A stretch of DNA of 64,000 bases. Source: Prado023 sp963777855. GTDB lineage: Bacteria > Actinomycetota > Actinomycetes > S36-B12 > CAIYMF01. Of the stretch, positions 26,039 to 35,492 are shown piece by piece (the stretch's first letter is position 1; each line of letters begins with the position of its first letter). The DNA is taken from assembly GCA_963777855.1 (NCBI GenBank), contig CAVZRW010000013.1, positions 1-64,000 on the forward strand. The letters run 5' to 3'. The notes beneath the pieces are model-generated. The model ran no database searches and had not been told where the DNA came from. It saw only the letters and a list, made by a program, of their open reading frames with translations. The position numbers were made by a program, and so were the translations under genes.

Positions 26039-26503
26039 TCAGCGACCCGTCGTGACGTAGTCGACGAGCGCCGAGCGCTCCCATTCCAGGTGCGAGATCC
26101 GCGCCGCGACGATGTCGCCGATGCTCACGATGCCGACCAGGACGTCGTCCTCGACGACCGGCAGGTGGCGGATGCGGCTCGCGGTCATCAGGGTCATCAC
26201 CTCGTCGATGGAGGTGGCGCGGGTGCACGTGCGCACGTCGGCGGTCATGATCTCCCCGACGGACACCTTGTCGAGGTGGATCAGCCGGGACTCCCGGAAC
26301 GACGGCAGGCCCCCGTCGGTGCGCAGTGCGCGAACGATGTCGCGCTCGGAGACGATGCCGTCGATGTGCTGGCCGTCGGCCGAGACGACCATGGCGCCGA
26401 TGCGCAGCTCCGCGAGGCGGTCGACCAGCTCGGTGAGAGTGGCCTGGGGGGTGATGGTGGCCACCTCGGACCCCTTGGCGGCCAGGACGCGCTTGATGGT
26501 CAT
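26039..26503 (-). CDS. CBS-domain-pair protein
   Basis: A 154-residue protein made of two CBS domains (DGIVSERDIVRAL and VGIVSIGDIVAARI mark the ends of each), a fold that binds adenosyl nucleotides. There is no catalytic domain. GGGAGG lies just before ATG 26503. The P450 gene follows directly on the same strand, so they may be co-transcribed. Its target is unknown; small stand-alone CBS pairs often sense energy charge. Confidence 0.88.
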   Translation of the reverse strand: MTIKRVLAAKGSEVATITPQATLTELVDRLAELRIGAMVVSADGQHIDGIVSERDIVRALRTDGGLPSFRESRLIHLDKVSVGEIMTADVRTCTRATSIDEVMTLMTASRIRHLPVVEDDVLVGIVSIGDIVAARISHLEWERSALVDYVTTGR

Positions 26504-26597
26504 CGCAGAACCTCCCTGCTCGGATGTGGGCCCACGGTAGTCGAAATCGCCCACCGGCCACCAGAGCCCCCGCGTGGCGAACCCCTACGCTGAGCCG

Positions 26598-27476
26598 GTG
26601 CGAGTGCCCATCCCGGCAGCCGAGGCCCCGGTCGACGCCCGGCTCGTGCGTCGGCTGCTCGCCGATCAGCTGCCCGACCTGGCCGGTCGGCCCGTGCGCC
26701 ACCTGGGCACCGGATGGGACACCGAGGTCTACCGCCTCGGTGACGACCTCGTCGTCCGGATGCCGCGCCGGGAGCTGGGCGCCACGCTCCTGGCCCGGGA
26801 GGTGGCGTGGCTGCCGCACGTGGCCCCCGGACTGCCGCTTGCGGTCTCCGCGCCCGTGGCCACCGGCGGGCCCGGCCTCGGCTACCCCTGGCTGTGGGCG
26901 GTCTGCCGCTACGTGCCGGGTCGCCCGCTGGGCGCGCACGCCCTGACCGGTGCCGCCGGGGCGCGGGCCGCCGACGTGCTCGCGGGCTTCCTGCGCGCCC
27001 TGCACCGCCCGGCACCGGCCGAGGCCCCCCGCAGCGGCTTCCGCGGCGTCGCCCTCGAGCAACGCGCCCCCGATGTGCAGCGGGTGATGGCCGCGGCCCC
27101 GCGCGCGCTGCGCCCGGGCCTGCGGCGTGCCTGGGATCAGGCCCTGGCAGCGGGCCCGCACCTCGGCCCCGACCTGTGGCTGCACGGGGACCTGCACGGC
27201 CTGAACGTGCTCGCCGCATGCGGCCGGATCACCGGGATCATCGACTTCGGCGACCTGTGCGCCGGCGATCCGGCCACGGACCTGGCTGTCGGATGGCTCA
27301 CCCTCGACGCGCCGGCCCGCGACCGTCTCGCCTGCGCGCTGGGCGTCGACGCCGAGGCCTGGCAGCGCGGCCGCGGCTGGGCTGTGCTCCTGGGGCTGAT
27401 GTTCCTCGCCCACAGCGACCAGGTGCCGCAGAACGCCGAGATCGGCCTGCGGGCGCTTGCCGAGGTGCTGGCCTAG
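26598..27476 (+). CDS. aminoglycoside phosphotransferase (APH) family kinase
   Basis: A 292-residue APH-fold kinase. It has a conserved N-lobe (HLGTGWDTEVYRLGDDLVVR), the Brenner motif LWLHGDLHGLNVL with catalytic Asp and Asn, and the metal-binding GIIDFGDLCAGDPATDLA. These proteins phosphorylate small molecules; aminoglycoside resistance cannot be assumed. GTG 26598 is preferred over GTG 26574 because TACGCT (26586-26591) is 6 bases upstream. It diverges from the CBS gene. Confidence 0.86.
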   Translation: MRVPIPAAEAPVDARLVRRLLADQLPDLAGRPVRHLGTGWDTEVYRLGDDLVVRMPRRELGATLLAREVAWLPHVAPGLPLAVSAPVATGGPGLGYPWLWAVCRYVPGRPLGAHALTGAAGARAADVLAGFLRALHRPAPAEAPRSGFRGVALEQRAPDVQRVMAAAPRALRPGLRRAWDQALAAGPHLGPDLWLHGDLHGLNVLAACGRITGIIDFGDLCAGDPATDLAVGWLTLDAPARDRLACALGVDAEAWQRGRGWAVLLGLMFLAHSDQVPQNAEIGLRALAEVLA

Positions 27477-27491
27477 TGCCACGCTCGGCAG

Positions 27492-27890
27492 GTGGCGCAC
27501 GTCAACTTCGACGGCCTGAACCTGCGGGTCACCCTCGACCGGACCCAGCGGCGGGCGGTGCATCGCAAGGAGTTCGTCGTGCCGCGCGCCCACCTCGACT
27601 GGGTGGTCAACGCCCCCGACCTGTGGCAGCTCGTCCGCCCACGCATCTCGGTGCTCGGCCTGGGCTACCCGGGAACGGTGCTGTGGGGCACGGCGGCCAA
27701 CCGTGACGGGCAGGACTTCTGCCTCATCGACGGACCCGGCCCGGGCCTGGTGATCGGCCTGCGCGACGACGCCTACGAGCGCGTGCTGCTGTCCATGCCG
27801 GTCGCTGAGGCCTGGCCGCTCTACGCACGCCTGCGCGAGGTCGTGGGCGCGCCGGTGGGTGAGGGCCCGTCAGGAGGCGAGCGCCGGTGA
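27492..27890 (+). CDS. small conserved actinobacterial protein, function unknown
   Basis: A 132-residue protein without signal peptide or membrane segments. It starts with alternating hydrophobic strands (LNLRVTLDRTQRRAVHRKEF), then GLGYPGTVLWGTAANRDGQD and a terminal helix. The pattern resembles small bacterial PH-like beta proteins, but this is tentative. CACGCT (27480-27485) lies 6 bases before GTG 27492, so it appears to have its own leaderless promoter although it begins 15 bases after the APH gene. Confidence 0.6.
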   Translation: MAHVNFDGLNLRVTLDRTQRRAVHRKEFVVPRAHLDWVVNAPDLWQLVRPRISVLGLGYPGTVLWGTAANRDGQDFCLIDGPGPGLVIGLRDDAYERVLLSMPVAEAWPLYARLREVVGAPVGEGPSGGERR

Positions 27891-28068
27891 CGGTCCGTGT
27901 GTGCCGCGGAACCCGAACGGGTGAATCCCGACGCGCCGGTCCCCCCACCGCGAGGTCCGCGTGCGCAGCCGCGTAGCGTGCGAGAACCGATGGGTGCGAC
28001 CACTGGGTGATCGCACATCGGTGAAGCCACAGCGGCGTGCTGGGCCGACGTAGACGGAGGGAACCCCC
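27891..28068 (+). promoter_or_regulatory. structured 5' leader of the subtilase gene
   Basis: A 178-base leader. It contains GGAACCCGAACGGGTGAATC (27909-27928), reminiscent of conserved bases in the ydaO (cyclic di-AMP) riboswitch, and a bulged hairpin CCGAT/GTGCGA with TCGCAC/ATCGG (27987-28021) around an 11-base loop. A full riboswitch consensus could not be traced, so the class is open. GGAGGG before ATG 28069 is the ribosome site. Confidence 0.35.
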
Positions 28069-29657
28069 ATGAGTGGGACACAGCATCGGAACCTGCGCCG
28101 GTCAGTGGCCGCCGGCGCGTCCGCGACGATCCTGGTCGCTTCTGCCGCAGTCGGGGCCAGCCCGGCGTCAGCCGAGGACGACGCCCTGCTCCCCGGGGTC
28201 CACATGGCGGTGGACGCCATCGACGTCACCAGCGACGACCAGAACCTGGCCGCTGCCTCCCGCGAGGTCGTGGTGATGCTCACCAGCGGCGGGAGGCCGC
28301 AGATCCGCAAGCTGCGGACCGACACCCGGGCAGCGGCCGCTGAGCTCGCAGCGCAGCTCGACGGCCTTGACGATGTCGTCGCCGAGGTCAACCAGGCGGT
28401 CTCTGTCCCCGAGGTCCCGGACGTCGCGGCAGATCCGGGCGGATCCGGGGCAGGTTTCCAGCGGCCGGAGCGCGCTCAGTCCATCGCCGCGGTGGTTCCC
28501 CCGTTGTCCGGTGAGACGTACGGCGCCCTGCAGTGGGGTATGCCCTGGGTCGGCGCCGAGGCCGCATGGACGGTCACGCGCGGAGCTGGGATCACCGTCG
28601 CGGTGGTCGACACCGGCGTGGACGGCACCCACCCGGATCTGATCGAGCGGACATTGCCCCAGCTCAACTTCGTTCCTGACCTGCTGTCCGGGGACCCCAA
28701 CGGCCACGGAACCCACGTGGCCGGGATCATCGGGGCCTCCCTCGACGGGGCCGGGGTGGCCGGCGTGGCCAATCAGGTGAACATCCTGCCCGTGCGCGTC
28801 ATGAACGCGCAGGGCTCGGGAGACACCCTGACGATCGCCACCGGCATCATCGCCGCCGTCGACAACGGTGCCCAGGTCATCAACATGTCGATCGGCGGGA
28901 CCTCCTTCAGCACGATCGGCGAGAACGCGGTGAAGTACGCGGTCGACAGGGGTGTGTCGATGGTGGCGGCCGCCGGGAACAGCTTCGCGCAGGGCAACCC
29001 CGTCAACTACCCGGCCGCCTCGCCCGGGGTGCTCGGCGTGGCCAGCGTGGGGCAGCGCTCCGGCGGGGCCTCGGGAAGTCGCCCTTCTCCAACACCGGCT
29101 ACTACGTCGACATCGCGGCTCCGGGCGAGCAGATCGCCTCCACCAGCCCGAACCGCCACTGGGTGTACTTGAGCGGAACCTCCATGGCCACGCCCTTCGT
29201 GGCGGCGGGAGCGGCCCTGGTCCGGGCCGCCAACCCCTCGTTCACCAAGGCCCAGGTCGACGCCGCCCTCCAGGGCACGGCCCTGGATGACAACAGCCGC
29301 AACGGTCGCGATGACGAGTACGGATGGGGTCTGCTGCAGGTCGACGACGCGGTGTTCAGGGCGGCGGCGGCCCCAGGTGGACTGCGGGCCTTCACCACGG
29401 TGAAGGTCAAGGCGATCAAGTCCCGTGGGGTGATCCATGTGGATGTCAACCCCAACAAGGGCCGTGGGTACTGGAGGCTCCAGGTCGAGAAGCGGCGCGC
29501 CGACGGATCCTGGGCGAGGCTGAGCCGCACCTACAAGACCTCCGGATCCAAGGAGACCCGCTCGATCAACATGTCCAAGGGCACCTACCGGATCGTCGTC
29601 CGGGCCAAGTACGGCTACCTCGAGACCACGTCCCGCCCGGTGTCACTGCGCAAGTAG
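28069..29657 (+). CDS. secreted S8 subtilisin-like serine protease, one frameshift
   Basis: A secreted protease precursor of about 529 residues: signal peptide (about 1-35, ending SPASA), a propeptide-like region, then the subtilase domain with Asp181 (VVDTGVDGTHPD), His213 (NGHGTHVAGI) and the catalytic Ser in SGTSMATPFVAAG. A C-terminal domain of about 95 residues rich in Lys and Tyr ends at 29657. The frame changes near 29082, where one base is missing (SGKSPFSNTGYYVD in the corrected frame), so the literal product would lose the catalytic Ser. A structured leader precedes it. Confidence 0.9.
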
Positions 29658-29666
29658 CGCGCGAAG

Positions 29667-29702
29667 GGCGCCCGTCAACTCCGACCGGGGTTGACGAGCG
29701 CC
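29667..29702. terminator. bidirectional terminator between subtilase and hisN
   Basis: GGCGC-C-CGTCAAC (29667-29679) pairs with GTTGACG-A-GCGCC (29690-29702), a 12-pair stem with one mismatch. It lies between two convergent genes. Confidence 0.7.
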
Positions 29703-29736
29703 GGCCAACAGGCTCCGTACGGCTTGGGCGGCAGGC

Positions 29737-30550
29737 TCAGCGTGGGTGACCGGCGCCGTCGGCGCCGGACGGCGCCGCCTGGCCCAACCGCCCCAGCACC
29801 GCCTCGTGCAGCAGCCCGTTGGTGGTCACCCCGCTGCGGGAGGTCAGGGCGGGGGAGCCGTCGTAGCCGGTGATCCGGCCCCCGGCCTGCTCCACGATCG
29901 GGATCAGTGCGGCCACATCCCACACGTGGAGCTCGGGCTCGGCCGCCACGTCGACCGCCCCCTCGGCGACCAGCAGGTGTGACCAGAAGTCGCCGTACCC
30001 GCGCGCGCGCCAGGTGCCCTCGACCAGCGCGGCAAGAGCGCCCGGACGCCAGCCCACGTGGTCGCTGATCGACACGCTGGCATCGGCGAGGTCGCCCACC
30101 GCGGAGACCCGCAGGGCCCGGGCCCCCTCAGGGCCCCGGGTGTGCGCCCCACCGACCGGGTCAGCCCACCAGCGCCGGCCCAGGGCAGGCGCGCTGACCA
30201 CGCCGACACTGGCCACGCCGTCCACCACGAGGGCGATCAGCGTGGCCCAGACCGGCACCCCGCGCACGTAGTTCTTGGTCCCGTCGATGGGGTCGAGGAT
30301 CCACTGGCGGCCCCCGGCCGTGGGCAGCCCGCCGTACTCCTCGCCGACGATCAGGTCCTCGGGACGATCGACGCGCCAGCATCGCGCGCAGGGCCTGCTC
30401 CACCGCGCGGTCGGCCTCGGTGACCGGGGTCAGGTCGGGCTTGGTCTCCACCTGCAGGTCGGTCGCACGGTAGCGGGCCAGGGAGATCCGGTCGGCCGCG
30501 TCGGCCAGCGCGAGGGCGAGGGTCAGATCGTCCGTTCGGGGGGCATCCAT
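29737..30550 (-). CDS. hisN: histidinol-phosphatase (inositol monophosphatase family), one frameshift
   Basis: Encodes about 270 residues of the IMPase-type phosphatase that serves as HisN in actinobacteria, converting histidinol phosphate to histidinol. The metal-binding residues are visible in LIVGEEYGG, WILDPIDGTKNYVRGVPVWA and VWDVAALIPIVEQAGG. One extra base near 30374 breaks the frame between ALRAML and VDRPEDLIVGEEYG. The start is leaderless, TAGCCT (30559-30564) 8 bases before ATG 30550. It diverges from the transglycosylase gene. Close relatives include generic inositol-1-phosphatases, so the substrate is inferred from sequence resemblance. Confidence 0.84.
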
Positions 30551-30595
30551 GGCTGGATAGGCTACTGGGCCGCAGCAGGGGCATACTTCATGGTC

Positions 30596-31604
30596 ATGGG
30601 GGACGTGGACCTCGACACTGAGCGCCGCCTGCGCCGCGGGAGGCGCTGGTTCACCGTGGGCACCCTCACCCTGGTCGGCGCCCTGGTGGCCGGGGGTGCC
30701 TGGGCCAATGCGCAGGTCCCCGAGGCGGTTGCCCTGCAGGTGGACTCGGCCGCGGGCGCACCCATCCCCACCTCGATCTTCGACGCCCACGCCGGCCAGC
30801 TGACCGACCGGGTCGCACAGGCCGCCGGCCGGACCCTGGACTCCCTGGCGGCTGGCGCCCCGGGCCCCGTGGCCAACCCCGCCGAGACACAGGCGCCCGT
30901 CGTGGCCGGTGACCAGGTGGCCTCCGAGGAGTACGCCCGCACCCTCGAGGAGCTCACCGCCGCCGAGCAGGCCGCGGCCGAGGACCTGGCCATGTCCGAG
31001 CAGGAGGCCGAGCAGGCCGAGGCCGATCGCTCGGCTGCCTCCCAGGCCCTCGCCGACGAGGAGGCGGCCGCAGCCAGGGAGGTCGACGCCGCGATCGACG
31101 GCGGCCATCGCCGCGGCCCAGGCCCAGGGGGCCTACACGGTCCCGTTCGGGGAGACCTTCACTGGGGGCGGGGTGGGCACCGGTTCGATCCCGACGGGGT
31201 CGGCGACCAGCACCGGCGAGGTCCTGACCCTCGTGCGCCGGTACTTCCCCGCCAACCAGGTGGGCAATGCCATGGCGGTCGCGCGCTGCGAGTCGGGGCA
31301 CGCCAACCGGGTGGGCGCGGCCAACAGCAACGGCACCCGTGACTTCGGCGTGTTCCAGATCAACGACGGGGGCACCCTGCAGGCCGCGCTGCGCCGGATC
31401 GGCGTCGGGTTCAGCGACATCAGCGACGCGCGCGCCAAGGCGATGCAGGCCGACCTCAACGTCCGGATGGCCCGCGCCATCTGGGACTCCCGCGGATGGC
31501 AGCCGTGGGTCTGCGCCGCCAAGCTGAAGGTCGTGGCCGGGCTCTACCAGCGCAATCCCGGGCCGATGGCCGGCAAGTACGACGACTACGGCCGCGCCAA
31601 GTAG
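30596..31604 (+). CDS. membrane-anchored lytic transglycosylase-like protein, one frameshift
   Basis: About 335 residues. A signal-anchor helix (WFTVGTLTLVGALVAGGAWA), a long Ala/Glu-rich coiled-coil linker (about 110-165), then a C-terminal lysozyme-fold domain with VARCESGHANRVGAANSNG and DFGVFQIND, the catalytic Glu and active-site pattern of SLT transglycosylases. One extra G near 31103 in the linker breaks the frame (AAIDAAIAAAQAQGAY when corrected). ATG 30596 has CATACT (30582-30587) 8 bases upstream. Probably cleaves peptidoglycan glycan strands outside the cell. Confidence 0.82.
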
Positions 31605-31628
31605 CCGACGCGCACGGCCGACCGGCGC

Positions 31629-32636
31629 TCAGCTCGGGCGCGTGGCCAGCAGGCGGCGCAGGGAGGCCAGCCGCTCCGGCCCGCCCTCCCCGGCCGCACC
31701 CGAGGCCGCGAACCCATCGAGAGCGCAGTCCTGGGCCCCCTCGGTGTGCGGACATCCCCGCGGGCACTGCTCGAGCGCGGCGTCGAACTCGCCGAACGCG
31801 TGCAGCACCCGATCGGGCTCGATGTGGGCCAGGCCGAAGGAGCGCACGCCCGGGGTGTCGATCAGCCAGCCCCCCTCGGGCAGGCGCAGGGCCACGGCCT
31901 GCGAGGACGTGTGCCGGCCGCGGCCGGTGGTGGCGTTCACGTCGCCGGTCAGCCGCTCGGTACCGGGGATCAGCGCGTTGACCAGGGTGGACTTGCCCAC
32001 GCCCGAGTGCCCGACGAAGCAGGTGACCCGGTCCACGAGATGGGCGCGCAGCAGCTCGATGCTCTCGGCGTCGGGCTCGCCGTCCTCGTCGAGGCTGCAC
32101 ACCAGGGCGGGCACGTCCAGCACCCCGTAGAGCTCGAGCAGGGGAGTCGGATCGGCCAGGTCGGCCTTCGTGAGCACCAGCAGCGGCGTCAGGCCCGCGT
32201 CGTAGGCGGCGACCAGGCAGCGGTCGATGAGCCCGGGGCTGGGCTCGGGGTTGGCCAGCGCCGTCACGATGGCCAGCTGGTCGGCGTTGGCCACCAGCAC
32301 CCGCTCGACCGGGTCGTCGTCGTCGGCCGAGCGGCGCAGGACCGTCGTGCGCGGCTCGATGCGCACGATCCGGGCCAGCGCGTCCGGTCCGCCGGTGACG
32401 TCGCCGGTCAGCCAGACCGCGTCACCGACCGCGACCGCCTTGCGACCGAGCTCGCGGGCCTTCACCGCGAAGACCGGGGCGCCGCCCTCCTCGAGCATCG
32501 CGGTGAACCGGCCGCGGTCCACGGCCACCACCCGGCCGGGTGCCCCCGCGGCGTGGCTCGGGCGGTCCTTGCTGCGGGGCCGGGACTTGCCGCGGCCCGG
32601 CCGGACGCGGACGTCGTCCTCGTCCCACTGCCTCAC
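31629..32636 (-). CDS. rsgA: ribosome small subunit-dependent GTPase A
   Basis: A 335-residue circularly permuted GTPase that assists 30S maturation. An OB-fold (about 30-100) is followed by G4 VLTKADL, G1 GHSGVGKSTLVN and G3 DTPGVRSFGL in permuted order. The C-terminal zinc motif is CPRGCPHTEGAQDC. The GTG at 32636 overlaps the aroA stop (GTGA), so the two genes are translationally coupled. This aroA-rsgA order is conserved in actinobacteria, including Mycobacterium. Confidence 0.93.
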   Translation of the reverse strand: MRQWDEDDVRVRPGRGKSRPRSKDRPSHAAGAPGRVVAVDRGRFTAMLEEGGAPVFAVKARELGRKAVAVGDAVWLTGDVTGGPDALARIVRIEPRTTVLRRSADDDDPVERVLVANADQLAIVTALANPEPSPGLIDRCLVAAYDAGLTPLLVLTKADLADPTPLLELYGVLDVPALVCSLDEDGEPDAESIELLRAHLVDRVTCFVGHSGVGKSTLVNALIPGTERLTGDVNATTGRGRHTSSQAVALRLPEGGWLIDTPGVRSFGLAHIEPDRVLHAFGEFDAALEQCPRGCPHTEGAQDCALDGFAASGAAGEGGPERLASLRRLLATRPS

Positions 32637-33925
32637 CGGGCGCCGTCCAGCATGTCCTGCCAGAGCCCGGGGAAGCCGGGAAGGGTCTTGCGCGTGGTGT
32701 CCACGTCGACCACCTGCACGCCGGGCACGCGCAGGCCCAGCACCGCGCCGGCCATGGCCATGCGGTGGTCCTCGTAGGTCTGGAACCGCCCACCGTGCAG
32801 GGGTGCGGGGGTGATCCGCAGCGAGTTGGCCTTCGCCCGCACCTGCCCGCCGAGGCCGTTGATCTCGGTGGCCAGCGCTGCGAGGCGATCGGTCTCGTGG
32901 CCCCGCAGGTGGCCGATCCCGCGCAGCCGGCTCGGCGTCGCGGCCAGGGCGGCGACCGCGGCCACGACGGGCGTGAGCTCGCCGACGTCGCGCAGGTTCA
33001 TGTCGATCCCGGTGATCTGCGCGGGCCCGGTCAGGGTCAGCCCGTCGGCGTCGAGGCTGACCTCGGCGCCCATCTCGGCCAGGATCGTGCGCAGCTGGTC
33101 GCCGGCCTGGGTGGTGGTGCGGGGCCACCCGGGGATGGTCACGCGCCCGGCGGTCACCATGGCGGCGGCCAGGAACGGCGCCGCATTGCTCAGGTCCGGC
33201 TCGATGCGCCGGTCGACCGCCCGGATCGCGCCGGGGGAGACCCGCCACCGCGCATCCGTGGGGTCCTGCGCGTCGACGCGCACCGTGATCCCGGACTCGC
33301 GCAGCATCTCGACGGTCATGTCCACGTGCGGCAGCGAGGGCACTGCCTGGCCCTGGTGGCGCAGGTCGACGCCGTCGTCGAAGCGCGCGGCGCTGAGCAG
33401 CAGCCCGCTGACGTACTGCGAGGAGGCGCTGGCGTCCAGGGTGACCCGGCCGCCGGGCACCGCTCCCCGGGCCCGCACGGTGAAGGGCAGGCTGTTGCGC
33501 CCGTCGTCGTCGATGGTCACCCCGAGGGTCTCCAGGGCGGTGAGGATCGATCCCATCGGGCGCATCCGGGCCCGTGGGTCGCCGTCGAAGCGGATGTCGC
33601 CCTTGGCCAGGCCGGCCACGACGGGCAGGAACCGCATGACGGTGCCGGCCAGCCCGCAGTCGACGTGGGCCGGCCCGCGCAGCTTTCCGGGAGTGACCCG
33701 CCAGGTGTCGCCGTCCCGGTCGATCCCGGTGCCCAGCGCGCGCAGGCCGCTCATCATCAGCTTGGTGTCACGGGCGGCGAGGCCCTCGGTGATCGTGCTC
33801 GGGCCGTCGGCCAGCGCGGCGAGCACGAGCGCCCGGTTGGTCAGGGACTTGCTCCCGGGGACCACGACACGGGCGAGGACGGGTCCGCGCGCCTGTGGTG
33901 CTGGCCACGGATCCTCAGCAGACAC
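32633..33925 (-). CDS. aroA: 3-phosphoshikimate 1-carboxyvinyltransferase (EPSP synthase)
   Basis: A 430-residue shikimate-pathway enzyme joining shikimate-3-phosphate and phosphoenolpyruvate. Motifs: VVPGSKSLTNRALVLAAL (substrate Lys), GLAGTVMRFLPVVAGLAKG, DASASSQYVSGLLLSAARF, and the C-terminal RGIGHLRGHETDRLAAL and YEDHRMAMAGAVLGL. The start is GTG 33925 (VSAEDPWPAP), chosen over longer in-frame options because TAGGCT (33933-33938) lies 7 bases upstream. It diverges from the SRAP gene, the same arrangement as Rv3227/Rv3226c. Confidence 0.95.
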   Translation of the reverse strand: MSAEDPWPAPQARGPVLARVVVPGSKSLTNRALVLAALADGPSTITEGLAARDTKLMMSGLRALGTGIDRDGDTWRVTPGKLRGPAHVDCGLAGTVMRFLPVVAGLAKGDIRFDGDPRARMRPMGSILTALETLGVTIDDDGRNSLPFTVRARGAVPGGRVTLDASASSQYVSGLLLSAARFDDGVDLRHQGQAVPSLPHVDMTVEMLRESGITVRVDAQDPTDARWRVSPGAIRAVDRRIEPDLSNAAPFLAAAMVTAGRVTIPGWPRTTTQAGDQLRTILAEMGAEVSLDADGLTLTGPAQITGIDMNLRDVGELTPVVAAVAALAATPSRLRGIGHLRGHETDRLAALATEINGLGGQVRAKANSLRITPAPLHGGRFQTYEDHRMAMAGAVLGLRVPGVQVVDVDTTRKTLPGFPGLWQDMLDGAR

Positions 33926-33962
33926 GCGCGGCAGCCTACCGGACTGTGGCAGGCTGCACGGT
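33926..33962. promoter_or_regulatory. divergent leaderless promoters, aroA/SRAP
   Basis: A 37-base divergent gap. TAGGCT on the minus strand (33933-33938) is 7 bases before aroA GTG 33925. CAGGCT on the plus strand (33950-33955) is 7 bases before the SRAP GTG 33963. Both messages appear to begin at their start codon. Confidence 0.6.
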
Positions 33963-34677
33963 GTGTGCGGACGGTACGCGGCGGCCAAGGACACCGCCAC
34001 CCTCGTGGAGGAGTTCGAGGTCGAGGCCGTCGATCGAGGCGGCCCCGGAGCCCAACTTCAACGTCGCGCCCACCGCGCAGGTGGCCGTCGTCGTGGACCG
34101 GCCCGTCGAGGATCGGGTCCAGCGCCAGCTGCGCACCGCCCGGTGGGGCCTGGTGCCCTCCTGGGCCAAGGACCCGGCCGTCGGTGCGCGCATGATCAAC
34201 GCCCGGTGGGAGCAGGCGGCGAGCAAGCCCGCGTTCCGCGCGGCGTTCGCCCGCCGTCGCTGCCTCGTGCCGGCCGACGGCTACTACGAGTGGTACGCCC
34301 CGGCACAGCCCGAGGGCGCCCGCGGCAAGCCCCGCAAGCAGCCCTACTTCATCCACCGTGCCGACGGGGCGGACCTGGCCATGGCCGGGCTGTTCGAGTT
34401 CTGGCGCCCCGACCCGGGCGCCGAGTGGCTGGTCACGGTCAGCGTGCTGACGACCGCCGCCGTGGGCCCCCTGGCCGCGATCCACGACCGCATGCCGGTG
34501 ATCGTCGCCCGGGAGGCCCACGCCGCCTGGCTGGACCCGGGCGCGGCCCTCGAGGACGGGTTCGACGGCTTCGTCGACGTCGGCGCGCTGGCGCTGTACC
34601 CGGTCAGCACGGAGGTGAACTCCGTGCGCAACAACGGCCCCCACCTGCTGGACCCGATCCCGGCGGACCTGGGATGA
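33963..34677 (+). CDS. SRAP domain protein (HMCES/YedK family), one frameshift
   Basis: Encodes about 237 residues. SRAP proteins shield abasic sites in single-stranded DNA by forming a DNA-protein crosslink through Cys2. Here the protein starts VCGRYAAAKD, so Cys2 follows the start directly. Other active-site motifs are NFNVAPTAQVAVV, MINARWEQAASKPAFR, RRCLVPADGYYEW and the conserved His in IHDRMPVIV. One extra C near 34047 separates the first 28 codons from the rest. The leaderless -10 CAGGCT fixes the start at GTG 33963; the first 28 residues make biological sense only from there. Confidence 0.9.
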
Positions 34678-35405
34678 GCGCCTCCGAGCCGCCGCCCGCG
34701 GCCACCGCCAGTGATGTGTGGGAGGTGCCCACCCCCTCCGGCACCGCGCGCAGCCATCTCTACGCCGTGCCGCACGGCCGTCCGCGTGCCTCCCTGGTGC
34801 TGGGCCACGGCGTGGGTCGGGGGGTTGACTCACCGGACCTGCAGGCCATCGCCGCCGGCCTGCCGGGCGAGGGCGTGGAGGTCGTGCTGGTGGAGCAGCC
34901 CTGGCACGTGGAGGGCCGTCGGATCGGGGGAGCCGCCTCGACGCTCGACCGCGCGTGGACCGCGGTCCTGGCGGACCTGCGCTCCCGCGGGATCGGGGTC
35001 CGGAGGCTCGTGGTCGGCGGGCGCAGCACCGGTGCTCGGGTGGCCTGCCGCACCGTCGCCGACGTGCATCCGGCCGCGCTGCTGCTGCTGGCCTTCCCCC
35101 TGTACCCCGCACGGCGCACCAGCGTGACTGGGGCCCCGCCGACACGGCTGCCCGAGCTGGTGGCCGCGGCGCGCGTGATCCCGACCATCGTCGTCCAGGG
35201 CACCCGCGACCGGATGGGGGCGCCCGGCGAGATCGCCGTGGGGCTGGCCGAGGAGGCCGTCACCGCGCGGGTCGTGCCGATCCCCGGGGCCGACCACTCG
35301 TTCGCGGTGCCGGCCCGCAGCGAGGTCAGCCTCGACGATGCCCTGGGGCTGGTGGTCCGGGCCGCCCGCGCCACCGCGCTGGGCCTCGTGGACGGCCGCG
35401 CCTGA
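34674..35405 (+). CDS. alpha/beta hydrolase family protein (dienelactone hydrolase-like)
   Basis: A 243-residue alpha/beta hydrolase. Nucleophile elbow VVGGRSTGARVACR (Ser in G-R-S-T-G), probable acid in VQGTRDRMGAPGE, and catalytic His in PGADHSFAVPA. No signal peptide. The start overlaps the SRAP stop (ATGA, 34674-34677), so the pair is translationally coupled. An alpha/beta hydrolase of this type often lies between the SRAP and sigma factor genes in actinobacteria. Substrate unknown. Confidence 0.83.
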   Translation: MSASEPPPAATASDVWEVPTPSGTARSHLYAVPHGRPRASLVLGHGVGRGVDSPDLQAIAAGLPGEGVEVVLVEQPWHVEGRRIGGAASTLDRAWTAVLADLRSRGIGVRRLVVGGRSTGARVACRTVADVHPAALLLLAFPLYPARRTSVTGAPPTRLPELVAAARVIPTIVVQGTRDRMGAPGEIAVGLAEEAVTARVVPIPGADHSFAVPARSEVSLDDALGLVVRAARATALGLVDGRA

Positions 35406-35492
35406 CCGGTCGCCGACGCACGGGTCCGAATCGGGCGGCGCTTTCAGCGCCCCCCTCGACGCATGTGGGCAGCCCCGCGTGGCGGCCGCGCG

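Noticed and set aside
26598..27476. Antibiotic-resistance aminoglycoside kinase
   Set aside because: The APH fold is common in metabolic kinases, and nothing in the sequence or context points to resistance.
27900..27960. Cobalamin riboswitch in the subtilase leader
   Set aside because: Par of the GGTGAATCC and CCACCGCGA text resembles the B12 box region, but conserved positions are changed and the gene is a protease without B12 context.
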